A stretch of 64,000 bases of DNA, taken from positions 310,001 to 374,000 of the forward strand of contig JBDVXK010000013.1 of the NCBI GenBank assembly GCA_039964455.1, in the 5' to 3' direction. How positions within the stretch are numbered: the stretch's first letter is position 1; each line of letters opens with the position of its first letter. Below, piece by piece: positions 17,565-26,095 of this stretch. Made by a program: the position numbers and the translations under genes. The stretch is from CALJFL01 sp039964455 (GTDB lineage: Bacteria > Pseudomonadota > Gammaproteobacteria > Pseudomonadales > Halieaceae). Below the pieces are notes generated by a model. That model was not told the origin of the DNA. It did no database searches and saw nothing but the letters and a program-made list of their open reading frames with translations.

Positions 17565-17957
17565 TCAGTCGTCCTCGGCACACTGGGCATCATAATCTTC
17601 AGCGGAGAGCAGTTTTTCCAGCTCCGAGGTATCCTGGGGTTGCAGCTTGAAAAACCAGCCATCGTTATAGGGGTCTGAATTCACCGTCTCGGGCTCATCT
17701 TCCAGCTGCTCATTGATCGCGATCACCTCGCCGCCAATGGGCGCATAGATGTCTGAGGCTGCTTTTACCGATTCCACCACGCCAGCCTCATCGCCGGCGG
17801 CAATGCTCGCTCCAACATCAGGCACCTCAACAAACACCACATCACCCAGCGCCTCCTGAGCATGGTCTGTAATACCCACCGTCACCGTGCCGTCCTCTTC
17901 CAGTCGCGCCCATTCGTGGCTACTGGCGTACTTCAACTCTGCTGGGGTCTGGCTCAT
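17565..17957 (-). CDS. gcvH: Glycine cleavage system H protein (orphan)
   Basis: Lipoyl carrier of the glycine cleavage complex. 130 residues with the lipoylation site Lys65 in ESVKAASDIYAPIGGEV. AGAGGAATACGTC just before the ATG gives a strong ribosome site. In E. coli and Pseudomonas gcvT lies between the ubiI gene and gcvH, with gcvP after gcvH. Here gcvT and gcvP are absent on both sides, so the catalytic subunits must be encoded elsewhere. Free H protein can also supply lipoyl groups to other complexes. Confidence 0.95.
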   Translation of the reverse strand: MSQTPAELKYASSHEWARLEEDGTVTVGITDHAQEALGDVVFVEVPDVGASIAAGDEAGVVESVKAASDIYAPIGGEVIAINEQLEDEPETVNSDPYNDGWFFKLQPQDTSELEKLLSAEDYDAQCAEDD

Positions 17958-18072
17958 GACGTATTCCTCTGCAATTGGATAGGCCTGCCGCCATGGGCAG
18001 CGCCTTTAAAAACAAGCGACTCATTCTAATGCGCAAGACAGGAAACACAAATGCTACCCGCGGGTGCTGCGA

Positions 18073-19293
18073 TTATTCGCCTATCCCCATGGCGCGCCGG
18101 ATTATCTCCCGTTTAACCGGCAACATACGGCCAACCTGGCGCATGCCGGCATTGCGCAACCAGCGAATTGGCGGTGCCTGCTGTTCAAACAGCCGTTTGA
18201 AGCCATCCATCGCAGCCATCATCAGCAGGTTATCGCCCTTGCGACGGCGCTGATAGCGGCGCAAGGTTTCAATAGTTCCCGGGGATCCACCCGCCTCACA
18301 GCTTGCCAGCACCTCCTCAGCCAACACCATCACATCCAGCAGCCCAAGGTTAATGCCCTGCCCCGCCAGCGGATGAATTGTATGAGCCGCGTCACCGACC
18401 AGCGCCACACCTGGCTGCACGTAGTCGATGGCATGACGCTGGCGCAGCGGGAAAGCGTAACGCTGCGCGCACTCTTGCACGGCACCCAGCCTATGCTCGA
18501 TTGCATCGCCCAGTGTCAGGCAAAACGCCTCGTCGTCCTGGGCCATCAGGTCGTCAACCAGCTCATCCTGTAAGGACCAGACGATTGAGCAAAAATGCTT
18601 ATCGTTACCCTCCGGTAGCGGCAGAAAAGCCAGCGGACCCGACGGCAAGAACCGCTGCCATGCAGTGTGCTGGTGGCAATGCTCCACCGCCACTGTGGTT
18701 ACGATTGCCCGGTGACCGTAGTCCCACTCGCGAGTGGCAAAGCCCAGCAAGTCCCGCACGGGTGATAGTGCCCCATCGGCGGCAACCATCAAGTCCGCAC
18801 GCAGGGAGGTCCCATCTTCAAGGCTGATCTCAATGTGTCCCGACTCGTCACGCTGCGCCGCTACCAGGCTGGCCGGACACACAACGCTGATATCAGGCGC
18901 TGCAAGCACCTGCTGCAACAGCGCCTGGGTGACAGAGCGATTCTCAACAATATGACCCAGTTCTCCAGCATCTACTTCACTGGCGTCAAAATCGATTTCG
19001 CCGGTGCCCTCTGCATCCCAGACCGTCATATGACGATAAGCGCAGGGGCGGTAATCCACAATTCCGGGCCAGGCGCCAAGCCGCGCAAGTGCTGACTGCG
19101 AACGCGGTGTGAGCGCACTGACGCGAGGGTCGAAGGACGATAAATCAATCTGCTCTGGCAGCGCCTCCTGCGATAGCGGGCGCGCCTCAACCAATGCGAT
19201 GCGCAGGCCATTACCGCTAAGTGCCAGCGCCAGGGCAGACCCGGCAATTCCCGCGCCTACGACAACAACATCGAAGTCCCGGGGCTCAACCAC
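18073..19293 (-). CDS. ubiI: FAD-dependent ubiquinone-biosynthesis hydroxylase, UbiI/VisC type
   Basis: Flavoprotein mono-oxygenase of about 406 residues. It has the dinucleotide-binding VVVVGAGIAGSALALAL, the middle motif and the FAD-closing GDAAHTIHPLAGQGINLGLLDV. It belongs to the UbiH/UbiI/UbiF/COQ6 family that hydroxylates the ubiquinone ring. The GTG at 19293 is chosen as start because it gives an 8-base overlap with ubiH and a normal length; the frame is open back to 19341. It is last in the ygfB-pepP-ubiH-ubiI operon. Which ring position it modifies is taken from synteny with UbiI. Confidence 0.82.
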   Translation of the reverse strand: MVEPRDFDVVVVGAGIAGSALALALSGNGLRIALVEARPLSQEALPEQIDLSSFDPRVSALTPRSQSALARLGAWPGIVDYRPCAYRHMTVWDAEGTGEIDFDASEVDAGELGHIVENRSVTQALLQQVLAAPDISVVCPASLVAAQRDESGHIEISLEDGTSLRADLMVAADGALSPVRDLLGFATREWDYGHRAIVTTVAVEHCHQHTAWQRFLPSGPLAFLPLPEGNDKHFCSIVWSLQDELVDDLMAQDDEAFCLTLGDAIEHRLGAVQECAQRYAFPLRQRHAIDYVQPGVALVGDAAHTIHPLAGQGINLGLLDVMVLAEEVLASCEAGGSPGTIETLRRYQRRRKGDNLLMMAAMDGFKRLFEQQAPPIRWLRNAGMRQVGRMLPVKREIIRRAMGIGE

Positions 19294-20533
19294 GGGCGTC
19301 ACCCAGCGCGGCAACGCCCGCCGCATAGCGCACAAATTCACGCTTCAGGGGCGCCATAACATCCAACCCGGAAAGTGCCATATCACGGGCCAGGCCTAAC
19401 ACCGGGTCATTCTTCATAAACAGCCCGGGCAGCAGATCGCTCATGGCAATGGTGCGGGACTGATCCTTATGCTGACGCTGCCTGTAGCGCTGCAGCACCG
19501 CCAGCTCACCGGGTGACTTGCCAGCCCTGACCGCCTCATCGAGAACACTGGTTAACTCAGCCACATCACGCATTGCAAGATTGTAGCCCTGCCCCGCCAC
19601 CGGATGCAGGGCGTGCGCGGCATTACCCATCACCACCACCCCGTGACGTACCTGTTCATCTGACTCCATCAGGGCCAGCGGATAAGTATGTCGCTCACCC
19701 ACCTGTTGCAACCGACCCAGGCGATAGCCGAAACGATCCTGCAACGCGCCCAGAAATTCCTCGTCCTCACAATCGCGAAGATGTTCCGCCTGCTCAGGCG
19801 GCAATGTCCACACCAGGGCACTGCGATGCTCGGCCCCTGCCACACCCTGCAGTGGCAACAGCGCCAGCGGACCCTCATCAGTAAAGCGCTCGAAAGCGCA
19901 GCCTGCATGCGGCTTGGCAAACGCCACATTGGCAATCAGGGCCTGCTGTCGATAGGGTTTTTCAGCGACTGAAACACCAAGAGCCTCGCGCAGACCGGAG
20001 CCGGCACCATCTGCCACCACCAGTAACTGGGCATTGATCTGCTGTGTTTCCCCGGCCTCGACAGTAACGTCCAGCCCGGAGGCGCCTGCCGTCGCTGCAA
20101 CTACCCGCGCCGGGCATAACAGCTCAACGCGCGATTGACGATGCAATTGCTGAATCAGCGAATTACCCAACCAGGCGTTTTCAACCACATAGCCCAACGC
20201 CGGCCAATCGTAGTCGGTTGCCTGCAGCAGCGCGCTGCCAAAGCGGCCGCGATTGGAGACATGAATGGTGTCGATTGGGCACAGCCAGCGGCTTAGTTCC
20301 TGCCAGACGCCTATGCGCTCGTACACAAGCCGCGTGCTATAGCTCAGCGCAGTCGAGCGAGCATCGAAGGACGGGTGGTAATCGGGACGGCCATCGGCTG
20401 TTGGTGGTGGCAGCGCAAACCCCTCGACAAGGGTAATAGCACGGTCCTCGGGCAGGGTCGCGGCCAGCTGCAAAGCCAGGCTGATGCCCACCATGCCGCC
20501 GCCGGCAATAACAATATCGCGCTGCTCAGTCAT
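19286..20533 (-). CDS. ubiH: 2-octaprenyl-6-methoxyphenol hydroxylase, UbiH type
   Basis: FAD mono-oxygenase of 415 residues and paralogue of the next gene. The ADP-binding fold is DIVIAGGGMVGISLALQL and the GD motif region is VVMGNAAHALHPVAGQGYNLAMRDV. The usual GDAAH reads GNAAH here, as is typical of UbiH. It lies 4 bases downstream of pepP. It acts at the membrane in aerobic ubiquinone synthesis. The distinction from UbiI rests on gene order and the GNAAH variant. Confidence 0.88.
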   Translation of the reverse strand: MTEQRDIVIAGGGMVGISLALQLAATLPEDRAITLVEGFALPPPTADGRPDYHPSFDARSTALSYSTRLVYERIGVWQELSRWLCPIDTIHVSNRGRFGSALLQATDYDWPALGYVVENAWLGNSLIQQLHRQSRVELLCPARVVAATAGASGLDVTVEAGETQQINAQLLVVADGAGSGLREALGVSVAEKPYRQQALIANVAFAKPHAGCAFERFTDEGPLALLPLQGVAGAEHRSALVWTLPPEQAEHLRDCEDEEFLGALQDRFGYRLGRLQQVGERHTYPLALMESDEQVRHGVVVMGNAAHALHPVAGQGYNLAMRDVAELTSVLDEAVRAGKSPGELAVLQRYRQRQHKDQSRTIAMSDLLPGLFMKNDPVLGLARDMALSGLDVMAPLKREFVRYAAGVAALGDARG

Positions 20534-20537
20534 GCGC

Positions 20538-21851
20538 TCAGGCGGCCATCAGGGCCTCTATCTCCTCGGCAGTTTTGGGGACGCCACCGGTCAGGACCTC
20601 ACAGCCCTCGCCAGTAACAGCCACATCATCTTCTATGCGTATGCCAATCCCACGCCAGCGGGCAGGGACCTTGCGATTATCTGGCGCTACATATATTCCG
20701 GGCTCAACCGTCATTACCATTCCCGGCTCAAGAACCCGCCACTCATCGCCTACGCGGTAGTCACCGACATCGTGAACATCCAGGCCCAACCAATGACCCG
20801 CCCGGTGCATGTAAAAATCGCGATAGGCCTCGTTCTTGATCAGTGTGGCGACCCTGCCCTTGAGCAGGCCCAGCTTCACCAGCCCTTCGGTGATCACCTT
20901 GACCGTTGCATCGTGCGACTGGTTCCAGTGATTACCGGGACGAATTTGCTCTATGGCCGCCAGTTGCGCCTTCAGAACCACATCGTATAAAGCGCGCTGC
21001 TCTTTGGAAAATTTGCCGTTTACCGGGAAGGTTCGCGTTACGTCGGCCGCGTAGCATTGGTACTCACAGCCGGCATCAATCAACACCAGATCGCCATCCT
21101 TTAATCGGGCATTGTTTTCAACGTAGTGCAGTATGCAGCCGTTTTTGCCGCTGCCAACGATGCTGGCGTAAGCCGGATCGCGGGCTCCGCCCAGCGCGAA
21201 CTCGTGCTGCAGTTCGGCCTCCAGATGATATTCATAGCGCCCTGGCTGGCAGTTGCGCATGGCCCGCACGTGGGCACGGGACGTAATATCACCGGCCTTG
21301 CGCATCAGGCGCAGCTCTGCGGCGCTCTTGATCAGCCTGAGGTCGTGCAACATATGATCCAGGTCGGTGAATTCACCCGGGGGTACCGAACCCTGCGACT
21401 CCTTGCTGCGCAGGGTATTCACCCAACTCATAATATTCTGGTCGAATTCGGCACGACGGCCCATGGAGTAATAAACCCGCTCCCGGCCCTCAAGCAGGCC
21501 AGGGAGAATGTCGTCGATGTCCCCAATAGGGAATGCATCGTCAGCGCCATGATTCTCGCAAACCCCTTCGGGCCCGGCCCGATAGCCATTCCACAACTCC
21601 ATGGTCACATCGCGCTCGCGACAGAACATCACAAATTGACCGTGCCGACGACCCGGGATAATCACCAGCACCGCCTCTGGCTCATTGAAGCCGGTCAAAT
21701 AGTAAAAGTCGCTGTCTTGCCGAAACGGGAACACCGTATCGCGGCTGCGTACCTGCTCTGAGGAAGAGGGAATGATGGCGATGCTGTTGGGCTCCATCAG
21801 CGCCATCAGGTTTTTTCGCCGGCGGGAGAATTCGGTCTTACTAATCGTCAT
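20538..21851 (-). CDS. pepP: Xaa-Pro aminopeptidase
   Basis: Metallopeptidase that releases N-terminal residues before proline. 437 residues, as in E. coli PepP (441). The N-terminal creatinase-like domain includes PFRQDSDFYYLTGFNEPEAV. The pita-bread catalytic domain has metal-ligand segments LVLIDAGCEYQCYAADVTRTFP, HRAGHWLGLDVHDVGDY and TVEPGIY. It lies between the ygfB-like gene and ubiH in a conserved operon; the functional link with ubiquinone synthesis is unclear. Confidence 0.95.
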   Translation of the reverse strand: MTISKTEFSRRRKNLMALMEPNSIAIIPSSSEQVRSRDTVFPFRQDSDFYYLTGFNEPEAVLVIIPGRRHGQFVMFCRERDVTMELWNGYRAGPEGVCENHGADDAFPIGDIDDILPGLLEGRERVYYSMGRRAEFDQNIMSWVNTLRSKESQGSVPPGEFTDLDHMLHDLRLIKSAAELRLMRKAGDITSRAHVRAMRNCQPGRYEYHLEAELQHEFALGGARDPAYASIVGSGKNGCILHYVENNARLKDGDLVLIDAGCEYQCYAADVTRTFPVNGKFSKEQRALYDVVLKAQLAAIEQIRPGNHWNQSHDATVKVITEGLVKLGLLKGRVATLIKNEAYRDFYMHRAGHWLGLDVHDVGDYRVGDEWRVLEPGMVMTVEPGIYVAPDNRKVPARWRGIGIRIEDDVAVTGEGCEVLTGGVPKTAEEIEALMAA

Positions 21852-21910
21852 AGTCGGGGTCTTGCTGCCAGATTCAAATCACGCGCAGAGATTAGCACAG
21901 AGGCGTTCAC

Positions 21911-22540
21911 CTAGTGCAGCTGCGGCGGCTCCTTATCCTGGTCAGTTTCGGGCTCGGGCACGTGGCCGTCCATAAATACGTTGAGCGCAGCGATACGCAC
22001 GTACTCGACGATTTCGGCATAGCTGTTTTCCAGCTCTTCCTCAGTGCTGTCATCATCCAGCCCGGCCTGGGCAATGGCGGCAAAGTCTCTCAACGCCTCT
22101 GCACTATCGGCCGCCACTGGTGCGTCAGTGGCGCGCGATGCAACCTTGCCCTGGGCGAACCCGGATACAAAACCCTTGCACCAGCCGGCCAGCGCCTCGG
22201 TGCGTTGCTCCAGCTCAACCTCGTCATCAGGTAACAGCGGGTGAAAATCAAAGTCCTCATCTGACAATGCAGCCAGCGTGACCTGATACAGCTGCTGCGC
22301 TCGCTCGGCAAGCTCCCCATACAACTCCAGATCCAGTGCGGCGGCCAGACCTGCCAGCCCCGCCTCACTACTATCGGTCACTCCTGCTCCCATCAAACCG
22401 GTGAGACAACCGTGCAGTTCAGCCGGCGAGTTCTGCAGGCCCTGCTCCAACAAGTGGTTGGCTATTTCATCGAAGTCGAAAACACCAACATCGCGACTAT
22501 CATCATCAAACATCTGGTCTACCAATTTTGCTGCCGCCAC
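21911..22540 (-). CDS. ygfB: YgfB/YecA (UPF0149) family protein
   Basis: 209-residue soluble helical protein of the UPF0149 family: FDFDEIANHLLEQGLQNSPAELHGCLTGLM at the N-terminus and a conserved GWCKGFVSGFAQG in the middle. E. coli ygfB holds the same place upstream of pepP. In Pseudomonas aeruginosa YgfB has been linked to expression control and antibiotic resistance; that role is not shown here. It is the first gene of the pepP-ubiH-ubiI operon and diverges from the TIGR02449 gene. Confidence 0.86.
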   Translation of the reverse strand: MAAAKLVDQMFDDDSRDVGVFDFDEIANHLLEQGLQNSPAELHGCLTGLMGAGVTDSSEAGLAGLAAALDLELYGELAERAQQLYQVTLAALSDEDFDFHPLLPDDEVELEQRTEALAGWCKGFVSGFAQGKVASRATDAPVAADSAEALRDFAAIAQAGLDDDSTEEELENSYAEIVEYVRIAALNVFMDGHVPEPETDQDKEPPQLH

Positions 22541-22616
22541 CGGCCCATTCCGGAATACTTCTACTGATTACTGTAAAAAGCGTGGCATGCTATTGAAATG
22601 TAATGCTTTTGTGCCG

Positions 22617-22645
22617 TTGACCTGAGGTTCCGGCGGCTCTATAGT
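22617..22645 (+). promoter_or_regulatory. Strong sigma-70 promoter for TIGR02449-zapA
   Basis: TTGACC (22617-22622), an exact 17-base spacer and TATAGT (22640-22645) match 5 of 6 bases in each box. The predicted start is near 22652, about 30 bases before the first gene. This is the best-looking promoter in the window. Confidence 0.75.
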
Positions 22646-22681
22646 ACTGAACATTCCGGTTACAAGCCCAGTATATCTCCG

Positions 22682-22882
22682 ATGGCAGACTCTCCGCTTC
22701 AAGCCCTTGAAGGCAAAATCGATGAACTCATAGGCCTGTGCGCCGAGCTCAATCGCGAAAATCAGCAGTTGAAAGCTGACAACGCGGGCTGGCAGCAGGA
22801 GAAAAGAGACCTGATCGACCAAAATGACCTGGCCCGCAGCAAGGTCGAAGCCATGATAGACCGCCTACGGTCAACGGAGTAA
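22682..22882 (+). CDS. TIGR02449 family small coiled-coil protein
   Basis: 66 residues forming one continuous charged helix: LEGKIDELIGLCAELNREN, then a leucine/asparagine heptad pattern ending in MIDRLRSTE. Small proteins of this family lie directly upstream of zapA in many gammaproteobacteria. The coiled coil and the linkage suggest a divisome role analogous to ZapB-like proteins, but this is inference. It lies 5 bases before zapA, so co-translation is likely. Confidence 0.8.
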   Translation: MADSPLQALEGKIDELIGLCAELNRENQQLKADNAGWQQEKRDLIDQNDLARSKVEAMIDRLRSTE

Positions 22883-22887
22883 GCGCC

Positions 22888-23217
22888 ATGGGTCAGCCAA
22901 ACACGGTGACGGTCACCATCCTCGACAAAGAATACAAAGTTGCCTGCCCCGAAGAGCAGGAAGCTGAGCTGGTAGTTTCGGCCAAGTACCTGGACAAACA
23001 AATGCGCTCCATCCGCGATACCGGCAAGGTCATAGGCCTGGAGCGGATAGCTGTGATGGCCGCCCTGAACCTCAGCCACGAACTGTTGCAAGCTTCGGAA
23101 AAAGGCACGCCCATCTCTCTGGAACTGCCCGAAGACGGCGGTGACGAGGCGTTCATGGGGCTCAACAAAAAGATCGACGAAGCACTCTACAAACTTCGCC
23201 AGCTGGAAATCAGCTGA
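22888..23217 (+). CDS. zapA: Cell division protein ZapA
   Basis: FtsZ-ring-associated protein of 109 residues. The N-terminal globular part (TVTILDKEYKVACPEEQEAEL) carries the ZapA signature and the C-terminal half is a coiled coil used for dimer and tetramer formation (KKIDEALYKLRQLEIS). It bundles FtsZ filaments at midcell. It is followed by the 6S RNA gene, the same zapA-ssrS-ygfA order as in E. coli. A GC hairpin (GGCGGC/GCCGCC, 23225-23242) follows the stop but lacks a T-run. Confidence 0.93.
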   Translation: MGQPNTVTVTILDKEYKVACPEEQEAELVVSAKYLDKQMRSIRDTGKVIGLERIAVMAALNLSHELLQASEKGTPISLELPEDGGDEAFMGLNKKIDEALYKLRQLEIS

Positions 23218-23280
23218 TCCCCAGGGCGGCTTTCTGGCCGCCAGACAGGAATTCACCTTCAACTGCGTTATACTTGCTTC

Positions 23281-23460
23281 GGATCCCTGGTGTATTCGCT
23301 AGGCAGACAGTCCTCGAGCCGATAAATATGTAACTGGAGGTTTCTAGTTGCTGTTGGTGTGCAAGTCCGGTTTAGCCGGGAAGCCTGATGCAGTGCGGAG
23401 ACCCCCGCCTTGAACCGTCGGGTTCAAGGGCAGTGCTGTCGGCGGTATACCGGGAATCCC
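23281..23460 (+). ncRNA. ssrS: 6S RNA
   Basis: Global regulator that binds sigma-70 RNA polymerase in stationary phase. The ends pair (GGATCCC at 23281 with GGGAATCC at 23452-23459), giving a long rod of about 180 nucleotides. Conserved 6S blocks are visible: CGAGCCGATA in the 5' half, GGGAAGCCTGATGC in the middle and CCTTGAACC...GGTTCAAGGG in the 3' half. A TATACT box at 23269-23274 gives a start at about 23281; no good -35 box is seen. It lies between zapA and ygfA, the classical location. The exact ends are estimates from pairing. Confidence 0.9.
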
Positions 23461-23485
23461 TCTCTTTTAATTCTCTTACGCAAGC

Positions 23486-24064
23486 ATGCAGACAGTCGTG
23501 AGCAAAGCTGATCTTCGCCGCCAGTTACGCGCCACGAGGCGCGAACTCTCCAACGCAGACCGGGAGGCCCATGCCCGCGCTGTAGCCACACATCTGATCG
23601 GCACCAGCGACTGGCGCGACGCCGGCAATATTGCCGTCTATATCGCCTCAGACGGCGAACTCGATACAAAGCCTGTTGTGCATGCCGCAAGAGCCCAGGG
23701 TAAAAGCGTGTTCCTGCCGGTTATTCGACCGGACAGCTCCCTGCACTTTCGTGAATGGCGACCCGATGCAGCGCTAACTGACAATCGCTATGGTATTCCC
23801 GAGCCGCCGGACTCAGCAGACAGCTGCGCTAGCCAGCATTTGGACCTGGTGTGTTTACCACTGGTTGCATGGGACCGGACAGGCACTCGCCTGGGCATGG
23901 GGGGCGGCTTTTACGACCGGACTTTCGCCGGGAACGAAAACAAACGTTTACTGGTGGGCTTGGCCTACGGGCTACAGGAGCAAGCAAAGCTGCCCCGGGA
24001 CAACTGGGATGTGTCCCTGGATATGGTGATTACCGAAAGCGGCTTGATCAACTGCAGCAGCTGA
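23486..24064 (+). CDS. ygfA: 5-formyltetrahydrofolate cyclo-ligase
   Basis: Converts 5-formyl-THF to methenyl-THF using ATP. 192 residues with the basic N-terminal ATP-binding region (KADLRRQLRATRREL) and the signature GTRLGMGGGFYDRTF near the C-terminus. It sits directly after 6S RNA and is probably expressed from read-through of that transcript, as in E. coli. Its substrate is a by-product of glycine/serine one-carbon metabolism, for which gcvH and serA are also nearby. Confidence 0.92.
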   Translation: MQTVVSKADLRRQLRATRRELSNADREAHARAVATHLIGTSDWRDAGNIAVYIASDGELDTKPVVHAARAQGKSVFLPVIRPDSSLHFREWRPDAALTDNRYGIPEPPDSADSCASQHLDLVCLPLVAWDRTGTRLGMGGGFYDRTFAGNENKRLLVGLAYGLQEQAKLPRDNWDVSLDMVITESGLINCSS

Positions 24065-24073
24065 CCGGGACGA

Positions 24074-24220
24074 CTACTCCTGGATGATCACTCCGGCCTG
24101 TAGAGCCGATGCGGGGGCGGCAACCGAATTACTGGCCGAGGTAGGTAACAACAAAGTCACCACAACCCCCAGTCCAAACAGGGCCAAAAGTACTACTAAC
24201 ACGTCAGGTTTACGTTTCAC
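24074..24220 (-). CDS. Small single-span membrane protein, 48 residues
   Basis: Found by reading the minus strand between ygfA and ilvA. It has a GTG start (24220), a TAG stop (24076-24074) and 48 residues. Three basic residues at the start (MKRKPD) precede a hydrophobic helix at about residues 7-26 (VLVVLLALFGLGVVVTLLL). A small Ala/Ser/Pro-rich outside tail ends GVIIQE. The positive-inside charge pattern supports an inner-membrane anchor. A weak GAGA ribosome site lies 10-15 bases upstream and a TATAAAT box lies on the minus strand at 24292-24286. I do not recognise the family. Confidence 0.5.
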   Translation of the reverse strand: MKRKPDVLVVLLALFGLGVVVTLLLPTSASNSVAAPASALQAGVIIQE

Positions 24221-24402
24221 GGGGCGGTTTCTCTCGCTAGTTCGCCTATCGCGGCCTGAACCTTCTTTGAGGTTTCTCGCCGTCTATTTATACGGGCGCC
24301 TTGTGCTACTTAGTGAATAAGTCACAAAACTAAGCTGAGTCTATAGTAGCAAATTACAAATGAAAACCCCGAAACCCGCATTTTTACTGGCTTGGGCCGT
24401 AC

Positions 24403-25929
24403 TCAGTTATCCCCAGGCCCAAGATACAACTGGTAGGCTGGGTTATCAGTTTCATCCCAATAGGGGTAACCAATGTCATCGAGAATGGCACTGAACTGCG
24501 AGCGCTGGGACTTTGGCACCTGAACGCCGACCAGAATGCGTCCATAGGCCGCGCCATGATTTCGGTAATGGAACATCGAGATATTCCATCGCTGGCCCAG
24601 CCCGGACAAGAACTTTAGCAGTGCACCTGGCCGCTCAGGGAACTGAACACGATAAACCGCCTCGTCAGCCGCTTGCGGGGCCCTGCCTCCGACCATGTAA
24701 CGGATATGCAGCTTGGCCATCTCGTTGTCAGTGAGATCTTCCGTCTGATAGCCCTTGTGCTCCAGCTCGCTGCGCAACACCTCCAGGTCATCGCCACCGG
24801 GAACCACCGACAAGCCCACAAATACCTGCGCCTGCTCCTGGCTGGCATAGCGATAGTTGAATTCGGTGATATTGCGACGGCCTATCGCACCGCAGAATTT
24901 GCGAAAGCTTCCAGGCTTTTCCGGGACGGTAACACTGATAACCGCCTCCCGATGTTCGCCTATTTCGGTACGTTCGGAGATATAGCGCAGCCGGTCGAAA
25001 TTGGTATTGGCACCACTGACAATGGCCATCAGGTGCTGATCTTTAACGCCTGTTGTTTCCGCGTATTTTTTCAGGCCTGCCAGTGCGAGGGCTCCGGCAG
25101 GCTCTGCAATGCTGCGAGTGTCCTCAAAAATATCCTTGATTGCGGCACACATTTCATCGGTAGAGGCGGTGATCACCTCGTCCACCGTGTCGCGGATCAC
25201 GCGGAACGTTTCCTTGCCGACCTGGGCAACTGCACAACCGTCGGCGAACAAACCGACTTCTGGCAGGGTGGCGCGACGGCCCTTGTCTAACGCCAGCTTC
25301 AAGCAGGCGGCGTCTTCCGGCTCAACGCCGATGATTCGGGTTTTTGGCCAGACATAACGCACATAGGCTGCGACACCAGCCAACAGGCCACCACCACCCA
25401 CAGGAACAAATAATGCATCCAGCGGCTGCTGGTGCTGGCGGACAATTTCCATACCCACGGTGCCCTGACCAGCAATCACATCCGGATCATCGAAGGGGTG
25501 AACAAACACCATGTCTTTTTCCGCGACCAATTTACTGGCGTAGGTTGAAGCCTCATCAAAGGTGTCGCCATGTAAAACCACTTTCGCACCACGGTTTCGT
25601 ACCGCATCCACCTTGATTGCCGGAGTTGTTCGGGGCATCACAATGGTGGCTTTCACCCCCATATGCTGAGCCGCCATCGCCAAACCCTGGGCATGATTTC
25701 CCGCCGACGCAGCGACCACACCTCGATCGCGTTGGTCCTGAGACAGGCGCTGCATCTTGTTGTAAGCGCCGCGCAGCTTGAAGGAAAATACGGGTTGCAG
25801 ATCTTCTCGCTTGAGCCAGACTTCGTTGCCCAGCCTACGGGACATTAGATATGCCTTGTCCACAGGGGTCTCTCGGGCGACGTCATAGACCCGTGCATCA
25901 AGTATTCGCTTTACGTAGGACTGCGGCAT
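24403..25929 (-). CDS. ilvA: Threonine ammonia-lyase, biosynthetic
   Basis: PLP enzyme that converts threonine to 2-oxobutyrate, the first step of isoleucine synthesis. 508 residues from ATG 25929 (MPQSYVKRIL); an upstream in-frame ATG at 25944 is less likely. The PLP lysine is Lys51 in PVFSFKLRGAY, and the glycine loop is VPVGGGGLLAG. Two ACT-like regulatory domains fill the C-terminal third, so isoleucine feedback control is expected. An inverted repeat (CTTGGGCC, 24391-24423) straddles the stop codon but lacks a T-run. It diverges from rpiA, as in Pseudomonas. Confidence 0.94.
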   Translation of the reverse strand: MPQSYVKRILDARVYDVARETPVDKAYLMSRRLGNEVWLKREDLQPVFSFKLRGAYNKMQRLSQDQRDRGVVAASAGNHAQGLAMAAQHMGVKATIVMPRTTPAIKVDAVRNRGAKVVLHGDTFDEASTYASKLVAEKDMVFVHPFDDPDVIAGQGTVGMEIVRQHQQPLDALFVPVGGGGLLAGVAAYVRYVWPKTRIIGVEPEDAACLKLALDKGRRATLPEVGLFADGCAVAQVGKETFRVIRDTVDEVITASTDEMCAAIKDIFEDTRSIAEPAGALALAGLKKYAETTGVKDQHLMAIVSGANTNFDRLRYISERTEIGEHREAVISVTVPEKPGSFRKFCGAIGRRNITEFNYRYASQEQAQVFVGLSVVPGGDDLEVLRSELEHKGYQTEDLTDNEMAKLHIRYMVGGRAPQAADEAVYRVQFPERPGALLKFLSGLGQRWNISMFHYRNHGAAYGRILVGVQVPKSQRSQFSAILDDIGYPYWDETDNPAYQLYLGPGDN

Positions 25930-26048
25930 CGGCCGGCACACCACCCAATCTGGTTACAGCCGGCAATGTTAATGGACGGGCTTGCCATTTACACCCCGAC
26001 CAGGCCGGCGATTTCGGTATTATTCGTGATCCGCTGACAACGCTGCCC

Positions 26049-26054
26049 TATAAT
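26049..26054 (+). promoter_or_regulatory. Consensus -10 box upstream of rpiA
   Basis: A perfect TATAAT lies 41 bases before the rpiA start. No convincing -35 box lies 16-18 bases further up; CTGACA at 26034 is too close. Transcription would begin near 26061. Confidence 0.4.
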
Positions 26055-26095
26055 GGCCCCTACCCCGCCTGCGCTACAGCATAAGGATGCAATTG

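Noticed and set aside
17958..18072. A glycine riboswitch before gcvH
   Set aside because: Only 115 bases are available and no tandem aptamer pattern is visible.
23225..23242. A terminator after zapA
   Set aside because: The GC hairpin is good but lacks a T-run, and 6S RNA has its own -10 box just downstream.
24391..24423. A terminator at the end of ilvA
   Set aside because: An 8-bp inverted repeat is present but it spans the stop codon, has a 17-base loop and no T-run.
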